Shown: one piece after another, positions 44,701 through 53,935 of the stretch
Layout of the letters: every line of letters begins with the position of its first letter
Numbering within the stretch: the stretch's first letter is position 1
NCBI RefSeq assembly: GCF_001542405.1
Contig: NZ_LNCD01000123.1
Span: 64,501-128,500 of the forward strand
Reading direction: 5' to 3'
Length of the DNA: 64,000 nucleotides
DNA from: Rhizobium altiplani
Lineage (GTDB): Bacteria; Pseudomonadota; Alphaproteobacteria; Rhizobiales; Rhizobiaceae
Notes under the pieces: model-generated
Seen by the model: only the letters and a program-made list of their open reading frames with translations
What the model was told of the DNA's origin: nothing
The model's database searches: none
Program-made: the position numbers and the translations under genes

Positions 44701-44743
44701 GATTGTTAACGCTGAGGCTCAGCGAGCCTGAGCGTTAACAATC
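44701..44743. repeat. 20-bp inverted repeat after the dipeptide transporter operon
   Basis: GATTGTTAACGCTGAGGCTC (44701–44720) and its reverse complement with one mismatch (44724–44743) are separated by three bases. It lies 17 bases after the stop of the last transporter gene (minus strand). It can form a long hairpin but has no U-tract on either strand; it is a probable transcript end or a repeat element. Confidence 0.75.
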
Positions 44744-44760
44744 GTTGAAGGGATTGCCTT

Positions 44761-45510
44761 TCAGGCTTTGACGAAGCCCTTGCTGGCAATCATCAAATTT
44801 CGCGTGTAGTCCTCCGTCACGGCCGCCTGTGCCAGCTGAGCTGAGGTTAGGCGCTCGACGACGGTCCCGTTTCGCATCACAGCAAGGCGATCGCACATAT
44901 GGGTGACGACGCCAAGATCATGGCTGACCATAACGAAGGTCAGATTGCGATCACGCCGCACTTGTTCGAGGAGGTTCAGAACCTCGGCTTGCACGGAAGC
45001 GTCAAGCGCCGAAGTCGGCTCATCAAGCAAAAGGATGGAGGGCTCGACAATCAACGCACGGGCGATCGCGACGCGTTGGCGCTGACCGCCGGAAAGCTGG
45101 TGCGGGTAGCGGAAGCGGAAGCCATTTCCAAGTCCGACCTCGTCGAGGGCGCGCGCGATCCGCGTGTCGCTGTCGCTGATGCCATGGATTGCCAGCGGCT
45201 CGAGCAGGAGGCGATCGATGGTCTGGCGCGGGTGCAGGGATCCGTACGGATCCTGGAAGACCATCTGCACCTGCCTGTAAAAGGCCTTCGACCGTTTCGT
45301 GCCGACGAGCAGATCGCCATGGATCTTGATGGAACCGCTTGCTAGCGGCGCCAGGCCGGCAACGGCACGGAGCAGCGTCGACTTTCCGGATCCGGATTCG
45401 CCGACCAGGCCGAATGACTCGCCGGTCTCGATATCGACGCTGACGTCCTTCAGGGCGTGGAAGTGATCATAGATCACGCTCAACTTGTCGACCGAAAGTG
45501 CAATGCTCAT
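44761..45510 (-). CDS. dppF: Dipeptide/oligopeptide ABC transporter ATPase (DppF-like)
   Basis: One of the two ATPases powering peptide import. 249 residues from ATG 45510, whose ATGA overlaps the previous gene's stop. Walker A GESGSGKST near residue 37, signature LSGGQRQRVAIARAL, Walker B ILLLDEPTSALD, and switch His in VMVSHDLG. It is shorter at the C-terminus than typical DppF (about 330), lacking the oligopeptide-specific C-terminal extension with the Cys cluster, a form also seen in other compact peptide transporters. Last gene of the operon; followed by an inverted repeat. Confidence 0.88.
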   Translation of the reverse strand: MSIALSVDKLSVIYDHFHALKDVSVDIETGESFGLVGESGSGKSTLLRAVAGLAPLASGSIKIHGDLLVGTKRSKAFYRQVQMVFQDPYGSLHPRQTIDRLLLEPLAIHGISDSDTRIARALDEVGLGNGFRFRYPHQLSGGQRQRVAIARALIVEPSILLLDEPTSALDASVQAEVLNLLEQVRRDRNLTFVMVSHDLGVVTHMCDRLAVMRNGTVVERLTSAQLAQAAVTEDYTRNLMIASKGFVKA

Positions 45511-46340
45511 GCGGCCCACTCCGGCTTGCGATCCAGAACCGGCAGAGGATGCCTGCTTTCTCCGATTTGGGGCATGCAGTTCAACAGGCCCTGCGTGTAC
45601 GGGTGGCGCGCATTCTTGAGATCGGATGCCTTGAGTTCTTCGACGACCTTGCCGGCATACATAACAATGACGCGGTCGCAGAAGGAGGACACAAGACGCA
45701 GATCGTGAGACACGAAGATAAGCCCCATGCCGCGCTCCGACACAAGTCGGTCCATAATCCTGAGGACGTCGAGCTGAACCGTGACATCCAGTGCGGAGGT
45801 CGGTTCGTCGGCAATCAACAGTTCCGGATCGGCAATCAGCATCATGGCGATCATGGCGCGCTGACCCATGCCGCCGGAGACCTCGTGCGGATAGAGGTCG
45901 AACACTCGCTTCGGATCACGGATCTGCACGGCCTCCAACATGGCGAGAGCGCGGTCGCGCGCCTCCGCCTTGCCGACTTTCTCGTGCGTCCTCAGCGTTT
46001 CGCAGATCTGCCGGCCAATCGACATGACGGGATCGAGTGAATATTTCGGATCCTGCAGGACCATCGCGATGCGCTTGCCGCGCAGTTGCCGACGTTGCTT
46101 GGCGGATGTGGCGAGAAGATCGATGCCGTTGAAATCCAGCTTGTCGGCCGACACGATGCCGTGCTTCGGCGTCAGGCCCATAATGGCGCGCCCCGTCTGG
46201 GACTTGCCGGAACCAGATTCGCCGACGATGCCGAGGCGTTCCTTGCCAAGGGTGAACGAGACGCCGCGAACGGCTTCGATCACGCCCGTGCGTGTGGGAT
46301 AGCTGACCTTGAGGTTTTGAACGGTGAGGAGATCGGTCAT
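45507..46340 (-). CDS. dppD: Dipeptide/oligopeptide ABC transporter ATPase (DppD-like)
   Basis: 277 residues from ATG 46340, overlapping the permease stop by four bases (ATGA). Walker A GESGSGKSQ, where the usual T/S after Ser is Gln as in many DppD proteins; signature SGGMGQRAMIAMML; Walker B LLIADEPTSALD; switch FVSHDL. C-terminal HPYTQGLL marks the peptide-transporter class. An open frame extending to 46493 overlaps the permease and is not used. Partners are the permeases DppB and DppC and the second ATPase. Confidence 0.9.
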   Translation of the reverse strand: MTDLLTVQNLKVSYPTRTGVIEAVRGVSFTLGKERLGIVGESGSGKSQTGRAIMGLTPKHGIVSADKLDFNGIDLLATSAKQRRQLRGKRIAMVLQDPKYSLDPVMSIGRQICETLRTHEKVGKAEARDRALAMLEAVQIRDPKRVFDLYPHEVSGGMGQRAMIAMMLIADPELLIADEPTSALDVTVQLDVLRIMDRLVSERGMGLIFVSHDLRLVSSFCDRVIVMYAGKVVEELKASDLKNARHPYTQGLLNCMPQIGESRHPLPVLDRKPEWAA

Positions 46341-47272
46341 TGGCCGCTCTCCTTGGGGTCGAGCGCATCGCGCAGGCCGTCGCCGAGAAGATTGAAGCCG
46401 AGGCTGACGATGAGAATCGCAAAGCCCGGCATGGCTGCCACCCACCACTGGTCCAGGATGAAACGCCGGCCAGACGCGATCATTGCGCCCCATTCCGGAA
46501 GCGGGGGCTGCGCGCCGAGACCGAGGAAACCGAGACCGGCGGCTGTCAGGATGATGCCAGCCATATCGAGCGTCACGCGCACGATGAGCGAGGACAGGCA
46601 GAGCGGCATCACATGCCGGACCACAATCCGCAGAGGCGATGCGCCCATCAGCTTGACCGCGGAGATGTAGTCAGAGCGACGAACGGTCAGCGTTTCCGCG
46701 CGTGCAATGCGAGCGTAGGGCGGCCAAGATGTAATCGCAATCGCGATGATCGCGTTCTGGATACCAGGTCCGAGCGCAGCAACGAAGGCGAGGGCCAGAA
46801 CCAGCTTGGGGAAAGCCAGGAAGATATCGGTGATGCGCATCAGCGTGGCGTCGACCCAGCCGCCAGCGTAGCCCGACACCGTACCGACGATCAGACCGAT
46901 CGGCGCCGAGATGGCAGCAACGAGAACGACGACCAGCAACGTCAAGCGGGCGCCATAGACAAGGCGCGAATAGATATCACGGCCCTGGTCGTCTGTGCCA
47001 AGCCAGTAGCCCTCAGAGCCGGGCGGCAGCAGTCGCGCATTCTTCAGGTCGCCAACGATAGGCGAATGGGTTGCCAGCACGTTCGCAAACGCAGCCACGA
47101 ACAGGAGGGCGATGATGATCAGCAAACCGACGACGGCCAGGCGATTTGCGGTGAACTGGCGCCAGGTCACGTAGGCTCGGCCCAATCGCGCCTGTCTGCG
47201 CGACTGCGGCCGATCGGAAAGCAGCCACTCGCGGCGGCTCATCGGCGCTGATTGATTTGCGGGAACCGTCAT
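46337..47272 (-). CDS. dppC: Dipeptide ABC transporter permease (DppC-like)
   Basis: 311 residues with six membrane segments; the N-terminal cytoplasmic arm before the first helix, and LGTDDQGRDIYSRLVYGARLTL after it, are diagnostic of the DppC branch. The ATPase-coupling EAA loop appears as YISAVKLMGASPLRIVVRHVMP. The gene overlaps dppB by four bases upstream and dppD by four bases downstream, so the operon is tightly coupled. Confidence 0.92.
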   Translation of the reverse strand: MTVPANQSAPMSRREWLLSDRPQSRRQARLGRAYVTWRQFTANRLAVVGLLIIIALLFVAAFANVLATHSPIVGDLKNARLLPPGSEGYWLGTDDQGRDIYSRLVYGARLTLLVVVLVAAISAPIGLIVGTVSGYAGGWVDATLMRITDIFLAFPKLVLALAFVAALGPGIQNAIIAIAITSWPPYARIARAETLTVRRSDYISAVKLMGASPLRIVVRHVMPLCLSSLIVRVTLDMAGIILTAAGLGFLGLGAQPPLPEWGAMIASGRRFILDQWWVAAMPGFAILIVSLGFNLLGDGLRDALDPKESGQ

Positions 47273-48336
47273 CGGCTTCGGGTCCTAGGGTCGAGCGTCC
47301 GATAAAGAAGATCGGACAAAAGGTTGATGCCGATGAAAACCGTGCCGATGACGATGGTGCCACCGAGAACAGCGTTCATGTCGGCGTTCTGAAGGGAATT
47401 CGTGATGTAGAGCCCGATCCCCGGCCAAGAGAAAACCGTCTCTGTCAGTACCGAACCCTCGAGCAGACCGGCGTAGGAAAGCGCGATGACGGTGACGAGC
47501 GGCACGGCGGCGTTGCGCAGTGCATGGCCCCAGATCACTCGGGTCTCCGACAACCCCTTGGCGCGTGCGGCAACCACATATTCCTGGCTGAGCTCATTGA
47601 GCATGAAGCTGCGCGTCATGCGGCTGATATAGGCAAGCGAAAAGTATCCGAGCAGCGAGGCGGGCAGAATGATGTGGCGGAAGACGTCGTAGAAGACGTC
47701 CCACTGTCCCTGCATGGCGCTGTCGATCAGATAAAAGCCGGTTACCGGCGTAAAGCTGTACTCGAATACGATATCGATGCGGCCCGGGAAGGCCACCCAT
47801 CGCAATTGCGCGTAGAAGATCACAAGCGAGATCAGCGCAAGCCAGAAGATCGGGACGGAATAACCGATCAGGCCGATGACGCGGACAACCTGGTCGGCGA
47901 CGCTGCCGCGTCGAACGGCAGCCAGCACGCCGAGCGGCACGCCGATGACCGAGCCGATGATGGTCCCGAGCGTCGCGAGCTCGATCGTTGCAGGAAACAC
48001 GCGCTTAATGTCGACCATGACGGGATTGGTGGTCAGGACGGAGGTCCCGAAGTCACCCGACAGAATGCTCTTCAGATAAATGTAGAACTGCTGGTAGAGC
48101 GGCAGGTCGAAACCGAGCTCGCGACGGACGCGCTCGACGACATGCGTGGGCGCACGATCACCGAGAATGGCAAGGACGGGATCGATCGGTACGACGCGGC
48201 CGATGAAAAAGGTTACGGCCAGAAGGCCAAGATAAGTCGTGACGGCGGCGACAAGAAATCGCCCGACCGCCTTGGCAATGGGAACAGCACGGCCCTGTTT
48301 GGGCCGTGCCTCCATCTTTGTTTCAACGATGCTCAA
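47269..48336 (-). CDS. dppB: Dipeptide ABC transporter permease (DppB-like)
   Basis: 355 residues with about six membrane segments; a long N-terminal tail precedes the first helix. RRELGFDLPLYQQFYIYLKSILSGDFGTS is the DppB-type periplasmic segment and YVVAARAKGLSETRVIWGHALRNAAVPL is the EAA coupling loop. It starts 18 bases after the binding-protein gene and overlaps dppC by four bases. Confidence 0.92.
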   Translation of the reverse strand: MSIVETKMEARPKQGRAVPIAKAVGRFLVAAVTTYLGLLAVTFFIGRVVPIDPVLAILGDRAPTHVVERVRRELGFDLPLYQQFYIYLKSILSGDFGTSVLTTNPVMVDIKRVFPATIELATLGTIIGSVIGVPLGVLAAVRRGSVADQVVRVIGLIGYSVPIFWLALISLVIFYAQLRWVAFPGRIDIVFEYSFTPVTGFYLIDSAMQGQWDVFYDVFRHIILPASLLGYFSLAYISRMTRSFMLNELSQEYVVAARAKGLSETRVIWGHALRNAAVPLVTVIALSYAGLLEGSVLTETVFSWPGIGLYITNSLQNADMNAVLGGTIVIGTVFIGINLLSDLLYRTLDPRTRSR

Positions 48337-48354
48337 CGGATCAATCCTGCCGGA

Positions 48355-49998
48355 TCATTCCTTGCCGACCGGGCCGACATAGTTGGTGTCGAAGCTCGGG
48401 CCGAGCTTGAAGTCCTTGAGGCTCTTGCGGGCGCCTGCCACTTCGATCTGCTGGAAGATGATCACGAAGGGGCTGTTGGCGAGGAACTTCTTCTGGATGT
48501 CCTCGTACATGGCTGCGCGCTTCGCGCCGTCACGTTCCAGCAGTGCAGCCTTCGTTTCCTTGTCGAGCTCGGGTGCTTCCCAGGTGTTGCGCCATGCGAG
48601 CGTCTTGACGGTACCGGCGTCCGAGTTGTCCGGGTTTGTGGTGAAGGTATCGGCATTCGAGTTCGGATCGAAATAGTCCGAGCCCCACTGGCCAATGTAC
48701 ATGTCGTGGGTACGCGCGCGGAACTTCGTCAGGGTCTGCTTGCCGTCGCCGGGGATGATTTCCATCTTGACGCCAGCCTGGGCGAGCGACTGCTGCATGG
48801 ATTCGGCAATACCCGTTACCGGCTGCGTATTGCGAACGTCCATCGTCACCGAGAAGCCGTCCTTCAGGCCAGCCTTCGCCAGCAGTTCCTTGGCCTTGGC
48901 CACATCGAGCTTATACGGTTTCTCATCCAGCGCACCGAGCTGGCCTTTCGGCAGGAAGGTCTGGTGGATTTCGCCGATGCCCTTGATCAGCGTCGAACCA
49001 ATCGCGTCATAGTCGACGAGGTACTTGAAGGCTTCCTGGACTTCCGGCTTCTTCAGGTTTTCGTTCTTGGAGTTCAGGCTGACGTAATAGACCGTACCCT
49101 TCGGAGCGCTGACGGTCGTCAGATCGGCGTTCTTGGCGACTGCATCGAGATCGCCGGGCTCCAGGTTGCGGGCGGTGTCGATATCGCCGGCTTCCAGCGC
49201 CAGGCGCTGCGCCGAGCTTTCCTTCATGAAGCGATAGATGACGCGATTGAGCTTCGCCTTGTCGCCGTAGTAGTTGTCATTGCGCTCCATCACGACAACT
49301 TCATTGGCGCGCCACTCGCGCAGCTTGAAAACGCCCGAGCCCGCGTAACCGGTCTTCAGCCATTCGTTGCCGAAGTCGTTGTCATATTTGTAATCAGCGC
49401 TCGGCGTCACGGACTTGACGTGATCCATAACGAGCTTCTTGTCGACAACAGAGGCAACGGTTGCCGTCAGGCAGTTCAGCACGAAGCTCGGCGCATACGG
49501 CTTGTCGACGGTAAAGACGAAGGTGTTTTCATTCGTCGCCTTCGCCTTTTCGGTGACGTTGTCGCCATTGATGCCGAACTGGGTGATGATGAAGGCGGGG
49601 CTCTTGTCGAGCTTCACGGCGCGCTCGAAGGACCACGCGACGTCGTCAGCAGTGATCGGGTTACCGGAGGCAAACTTCAGACCGGGCTTGAGCTTGAAGG
49701 TGTAGGTCAGGCCATCATCCGATACCGTCCAGCTGTCGGCGAGGTCGCCCTTGACCTTGGACGTGTCGTTCATGTCAAGACGGACGAGCAGGCTGTAGGT
49801 GTTGCTCGTGACTTCGGCCGTCGACAGCTCGAACGCCTCGCCCGGATCCATGGTGATGATGTCGTCGAAGGCAAAGCCTTCAACCAGCGTGTCCTTCGGC
49901 GTTTCCGCGAAAGCGGCCGGTGCAACTGCCATCACGATCGACAGAGCAGCGCCTGCCGAAAGTTGACGGAATGTGCGGTTGAATTTGCTGACTATCAT
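48355..49998 (-). CDS. dppA: Periplasmic peptide-binding protein (SBP family 5, DppA-like)
   Basis: Captures peptides in the periplasm and delivers them to the DppBC channel. From ATG 49998 it has 547 residues with a signal peptide cleaved around AFA-ETP (residue 31). SBP_bac_5 features: the WTVSDDGLTYTFKLKPGLKFASGNPITADDVAWSFERA segment and the later NTWEAPELD part. No lipobox is seen. The exact ligand (dipeptide, oligopeptide or other) is not determined by sequence; the neighbouring dipeptidase favours short peptides. ATG 50028 would add ten residues without a better ribosome site. Confidence 0.9.
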   Translation of the reverse strand: MIVSKFNRTFRQLSAGAALSIVMAVAPAAFAETPKDTLVEGFAFDDIITMDPGEAFELSTAEVTSNTYSLLVRLDMNDTSKVKGDLADSWTVSDDGLTYTFKLKPGLKFASGNPITADDVAWSFERAVKLDKSPAFIITQFGINGDNVTEKAKATNENTFVFTVDKPYAPSFVLNCLTATVASVVDKKLVMDHVKSVTPSADYKYDNDFGNEWLKTGYAGSGVFKLREWRANEVVVMERNDNYYGDKAKLNRVIYRFMKESSAQRLALEAGDIDTARNLEPGDLDAVAKNADLTTVSAPKGTVYYVSLNSKNENLKKPEVQEAFKYLVDYDAIGSTLIKGIGEIHQTFLPKGQLGALDEKPYKLDVAKAKELLAKAGLKDGFSVTMDVRNTQPVTGIAESMQQSLAQAGVKMEIIPGDGKQTLTKFRARTHDMYIGQWGSDYFDPNSNADTFTTNPDNSDAGTVKTLAWRNTWEAPELDKETKAALLERDGAKRAAMYEDIQKKFLANSPFVIIFQQIEVAGARKSLKDFKLGPSFDTNYVGPVGKE

Positions 49999-50047
49999 GG
50001 TTTTTGGTTCCCCTGTTTTCCATTTCAATGCAAAGCTTTAGGCGGGC

Positions 50048-51106
50048 TCAGGCGTTTTCTTCTCCCCACGCCGAAGCCAGAATCCTCAGCCAGTTCCCGC
50101 TGGCCAATTTTTCGAGATCTCGCGCACCATAGCCAACGCGCTGGAGGGCGGCAATCAGCTTCTGGTTCCCTGCGGCGTCCCCGATTTCCTCGGGGATCGT
50201 CGCGCCGTCAAAGTCCGAACCGAGCGCCACACAGTCGATGCCGACGCGCTCCACGAGGTAGTCGATGTGGCGCACCATATCGCTCAGCGGCGTATCGCCA
50301 TCGGAGCGACCGTCGCTGCGCAGCATCGCGGTCGCGTAGTTCACGCCGACGAGGCCGCGGCTTTCCCTGATGGCGTCGAGCTGCTTGTCGGTGAGGTTGC
50401 GGGCGACTGGCGTCAACGCGTGTGCGTTGGAATGGCTGGCAACGAGCGGCTGATCGGTCGTCTTGGCGACGTCCCAAAAGCCCTTCTCGGTGATGTGCGC
50501 CAGATCGATCAGGATGCCGAGGCGGTTGCATTCGCGCACGAGGGCAAAGCCTGCCTCGGTGAGACCGGGCGCGGTGTCCGGGGACATGGGGAAGGCGAAG
50601 GGCACGCCGTGGCCGAAGATATTGTGGCGGCTCCATACCGGTCCCAGCGAACGCAGGCCGGCGGCATAAAATACTTCGAGCGCCGCCAGGTCCGGTCCGA
50701 TGGCCTCGCAGCCTTCCATGTGCATCACGGCCGCGAAGGGCCCGTCAGCCATGGCCTTGCGGATATCCTTTACCGTGCGGCAGAGGCGCCAGGCACCGGC
50801 GCGGTCCAGGCGCAGTGCGATAGCAGCCATTTCTGCGGCGATGTTCAGCGAGGACAGCGGCTCGAGGGGTGCAGCGAGCGGCGTGACGTAGTGGCCGTTC
50901 TTGTCGGGATCGGCAAAAACGAGATCGCCGGACGGCACGTAGATTGCGCAGAGGCCACCGGCCAGTCCGCCAGCCTTGGCGCGCGGGCCATCTATGTGGC
51001 CCAAATCTGTTCCGTTTGAAAATTCAGCGACTGGATCGCCGCCATCCCTTTCATGTGTCCAAAGCCGAAGGAGGACGTCGTTATGGCCGTCGAATACGAA
51101 TTGCAT
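50048..51106 (-). CDS. Membrane/renal-type dipeptidase (peptidase M19)
   Basis: Binuclear zinc dipeptidase. 352 residues from ATG 51106 (AGGA 6 bases upstream). Zinc ligands: His8 and Asp10 in FDGHND, bridging Glu131 in VMHMEGCEAIG, and the two His positions around IDLAHIT and ASHSNAH; SDFDG near the C-terminus is also typical. There is no signal peptide, so it acts in the cytoplasm. It stands first in the transcription unit, 49 bases before dppA, and would cleave dipeptides brought in by the transporter; some M19 enzymes also hydrolyse D-amino-acid or beta-lactam substrates. Confidence 0.93.
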   Translation of the reverse strand: MQFVFDGHNDVLLRLWTHERDGGDPVAEFSNGTDLGHIDGPRAKAGGLAGGLCAIYVPSGDLVFADPDKNGHYVTPLAAPLEPLSSLNIAAEMAAIALRLDRAGAWRLCRTVKDIRKAMADGPFAAVMHMEGCEAIGPDLAALEVFYAAGLRSLGPVWSRHNIFGHGVPFAFPMSPDTAPGLTEAGFALVRECNRLGILIDLAHITEKGFWDVAKTTDQPLVASHSNAHALTPVARNLTDKQLDAIRESRGLVGVNYATAMLRSDGRSDGDTPLSDMVRHIDYLVERVGIDCVALGSDFDGATIPEEIGDAAGNQKLIAALQRVGYGARDLEKLASGNWLRILASAWGEENA

Positions 51107-51220
51107 CTGCGTTCCTGTGTGCCCGGGCGGGCGATATGAAGAGCGCAGAATAGAAAAGCTGGCAGAATACGCCACCTCTTTTTTCAGAAATTTTGCTGTT
51201 CCGCAGCAATAGTTAGCAGA

Positions 51221-51249
51221 AACAAAAAACGGGAGCCGAGGCTCCCGTT
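51221..51249 (-). terminator. Intrinsic terminator of the CUT2 sugar transporter operon
   Basis: AACGGGAGC (51228–51236) pairs with GCTCCCGTT (51241–51249) around CGAG; the minus strand continues into a six-T run. It lies 15 bases after the permease stop. A smaller hairpin (51193–51198 with 51204–51209) follows. Confidence 0.88.
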
Positions 51250-51264
51250 CCGAAGGGTTTTTCG

Positions 51265-52290
51265 TCAGTGCTTGGCGCGCTTCTTTTGGCGGTAGACGTC
51301 GATCACGACGGCGGCCACGATGATCAGGCCTTTGACGATCTCCTGGTAGTAGGCATCGACCCTCAAGAAGGTGAAGCCAGAGGTCATCACGCCAAGAATG
51401 ATCGTACCGATAACCGTGCCGGTGATGCGGCCGACGCCGCCGGTCAGAGACGTACCGCCGATGACAGCCGCGGCAATAGCGTCCAGTTCGTACATGACGC
51501 CCATGCCAGCTTGCGCAGTCTGGGCGCGGGCTGCCGTAACGACGCCCGCAAGGCCTGCAAGGAGACCGGCAATGGCGTAAACTTTGATCAGGTGAGCTTC
51601 GATATTGATACCGGAAACGCGCGCAGCCTGCACGTTGGCACCGATCGCATAGGTGAACTTGCCGTAGCGCGTATAGCGGAGCGCAATGTGGAAGATCAGT
51701 GCCACGACCAGAAAGACGATGACGGGCCAGATGCCGGTGCCGATGAAATTGAACTGTTCGGTGAGCCCCGAAACCGGCTGGCCCTTGGTGTACCACTTCG
51801 AAATGCCGCGTGCCGAAACCATCATGCCGAGCGTGGCTATGAATGGCGGGATCTTGGTCTTTGCAATCAGCTGCCCGTTGATAAAGCCAGCCGCTAGGCC
51901 GATGAGGAGGCCGACGCCGATCGGGATGAAGAATGGCAGGTCGGTCAGCGAAGGATAGAGCGCCCGTGGCCAGGTCGATGCCTGCGCGAAGCTTGCCGCA
52001 ATCATCGCCGTCATGCCGACGACGGAGCCGGATGAGAGGTCGATGCCGCCGGTAATGATCACCTGCGTCACGCCCACCGAGATGATGCCGATGACGGAGA
52101 CCTGAAGGATCATGATCGTCAGGCGCTGCGAATTGAACAGAAAGCTCTGGCCGATGAAGATCCAGCCGAGAATTTCATAGACAAGTGCAATGCCGACCAG
52201 GACAAGGAAAATGCTGAGCTCGGGCGGGACACGCCGCCTGCGCGCGCGCGTTGCAAGCGGGGCTGCTACCTCAGCTGCGTTGGTATTCAT
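51265..52290 (-). CDS. CUT2 sugar ABC transporter permease (inositol/ribose type)
   Basis: 341 residues from ATG 52290, preceded by a perfect GGAGG-like site. About ten membrane segments; ITGGIDLSSGSVVGM is the conserved periplasmic/transmembrane motif of the RbsC family, and YAIGANVQAARVSGINIEAHLIKVYAI is the ATPase contact loop. The first membrane segment and the ILQVSVIGIISVGVTQ motif resemble IatP inositol permeases, as I recall them. Partner of the ATPase and binding protein upstream in the order binding protein, ATPase, permease, as in known ibpA–iatA–iatP operons. Confidence 0.88.
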   Translation of the reverse strand: MNTNAAEVAAPLATRARRRRVPPELSIFLVLVGIALVYEILGWIFIGQSFLFNSQRLTIMILQVSVIGIISVGVTQVIITGGIDLSSGSVVGMTAMIAASFAQASTWPRALYPSLTDLPFFIPIGVGLLIGLAAGFINGQLIAKTKIPPFIATLGMMVSARGISKWYTKGQPVSGLTEQFNFIGTGIWPVIVFLVVALIFHIALRYTRYGKFTYAIGANVQAARVSGINIEAHLIKVYAIAGLLAGLAGVVTAARAQTAQAGMGVMYELDAIAAAVIGGTSLTGGVGRITGTVIGTIILGVMTSGFTFLRVDAYYQEIVKGLIIVAAVVIDVYRQKKRAKH

Positions 52291-52321
52291 GATATCCTCC
52301 CTTCGGTTGCCGGAGGCCGCG

Positions 52322-53863
52322 TTACTGCGCGGCAAGCTCCATCACCTTGATCTGCGTTGCTTCGTCGCGATTGAGAAAACCGGTCACCCGACCCTCGTGC
52401 ATCACCATGATGCGGTCGCTCATGCCCAGCACTTCGGGCATTTCCGACGAGATCATGAGCACCGCCACTCCGTTTTTCGCCATCTCTGTCACCAGGCGAT
52501 GGATTTCAGCCTTCGCGCCGACGTCGATGCCACGGGTCGGCTCGTCGAGAATGAGGATTTTCGGATTCGTCAGCAGCCAGCGACCGATCAGAACCTTCTG
52601 CTGATTGCCGCCGGACAGGTTTTCCACGCGCTCATCGAGGTTGGGCGTCTTCACTCGGAGTTTCTTGGCCATGTCCTCGCAGGTCGCCTCGATCGAGCTT
52701 TCCTGCACAAAGCCCCCCTTGACGAACCTGTCCTGGAGAACGGCGATCTGCATGTTCTCGAGAACGCTGAGGATCAGCAGACAGCCTGTGTCTTTGCGAT
52801 CCTCAGTCAGGAACGCCATGTGGTTCCGGATTGCGACGGTCGGCGAGGCGATCGCCGTCTTCTTGCCGAAGAGTTCGATCGTGCCCGATGTTGCGGGCGT
52901 CACGCCGAACAAGGTCTCGGCGACGTTTGATCGGCCTGAGCCGACAAGGCCGGCCACGCCGAGGATTTCGCCCGATCGCACGTCAAAGGAAACGTCACGG
53001 AAGACGTCGTTGAGCGACAGGTTCTTGACCGAGAGGACGACGTCGCCGATCGGCACGTCCTCTTTCGGGAACATCTGGGTGATCTCGCGGCCGACCATCA
53101 TGCGGATGATGTCATCGCGGGTGACATCTGTTGATGCATGAGTGCCGATATAGCGGCCATCGCGGAACACCGAGAACTCGTCGGCAATCTCGAACAGCTC
53201 GTTCATCTTGTGTGTGATGTAGACGATGCCGATTCCCTGAGATCTGAGGTCGCGAATGATCCGAAAGAGGTGTTCGACCTCGCGCTCGGTCAGCGCCGAC
53301 GTTGGTTCGTCCATGATCAGGACGTCGGAATTATAGGAGACAGCCTTGGCGATCTCGACCATCTGCCGGCTGGCGACGGAAAGTTCGCGGACTTGGATCT
53401 CCGGGTCGATGTCGATGTTCAGCCGGCGAAACAGCTCGTCGGTCTGGCGGAACATGGCTGCGTGGTCGACAAAGCCAAACTTGTTCGTTGGCTCGCGACG
53501 GATCCAGATGTTCTCGGCGACGGTCATATAGGGCATCAGGTTCAGCTCCTGATGAATCATCGCAATGCCATTTTCCAAGGCGTCGAGCGGCGATTTGAGC
53601 TGGATCTCAACGCCCTTGAGGCGTACTTCGCCCTTGTCAGGAATATAGATGCCGGCGAGGATTTTCATCAGTGTCGACTTGCCGGCGCCGTTTTCGCCCA
53701 TCAAGGCATGCACGGTGCCGCGCCTCAGCCGGAACTGAACATCATCAAGTGCGACAACGCCCGGGAACTCCTTCCGGACACCTTCGGCGCTCAACAGGTA
53801 TTCCGCATTCGGAACAGCGCCGCTCTGGCGCACTGCGGCCATTGTAGACGGGCTGACAACCAT
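52322..53863 (-). CDS. CUT2 sugar ABC transporter ATPase, double domain (inositol/ribose type)
   Basis: 513 residues with two ATPase domains, as in RbsA/MglA. First half: Walker A GENGAGKST (56–64), signature LSVASRQMVEIAKA, Walker B LIMDEPTSAL. Second half: degenerate Walker A GLVGSGRSN and functional LSGGNQQKVLIGRWL and ILDEPTRGIDVG, a combination typical for CUT2 ATPases. ATG 53863 has GGGAGGAG upstream. The gap to the binding-protein gene is 72 bases. Confidence 0.92.
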   Translation of the reverse strand: MVVSPSTMAAVRQSGAVPNAEYLLSAEGVRKEFPGVVALDDVQFRLRRGTVHALMGENGAGKSTLMKILAGIYIPDKGEVRLKGVEIQLKSPLDALENGIAMIHQELNLMPYMTVAENIWIRREPTNKFGFVDHAAMFRQTDELFRRLNIDIDPEIQVRELSVASRQMVEIAKAVSYNSDVLIMDEPTSALTEREVEHLFRIIRDLRSQGIGIVYITHKMNELFEIADEFSVFRDGRYIGTHASTDVTRDDIIRMMVGREITQMFPKEDVPIGDVVLSVKNLSLNDVFRDVSFDVRSGEILGVAGLVGSGRSNVAETLFGVTPATSGTIELFGKKTAIASPTVAIRNHMAFLTEDRKDTGCLLILSVLENMQIAVLQDRFVKGGFVQESSIEATCEDMAKKLRVKTPNLDERVENLSGGNQQKVLIGRWLLTNPKILILDEPTRGIDVGAKAEIHRLVTEMAKNGVAVLMISSEMPEVLGMSDRIMVMHEGRVTGFLNRDEATQIKVMELAAQ

Positions 53864-53935
53864 CTCATCTCCTCCCGGACACGGACTGAGGGAAGGAATG
53901 CGGAACCCTGTCCCGCATCCCGATTTCTCCGAACG

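Noticed and set aside
47257..50370. 1037-codon open frame on the plus strand opposite dppB, dppA and part of the dipeptidase
   Set aside because: It spans three well-supported minus-strand genes and shows no recognisable domain; long only because stop codons are rare in that antisense phase.
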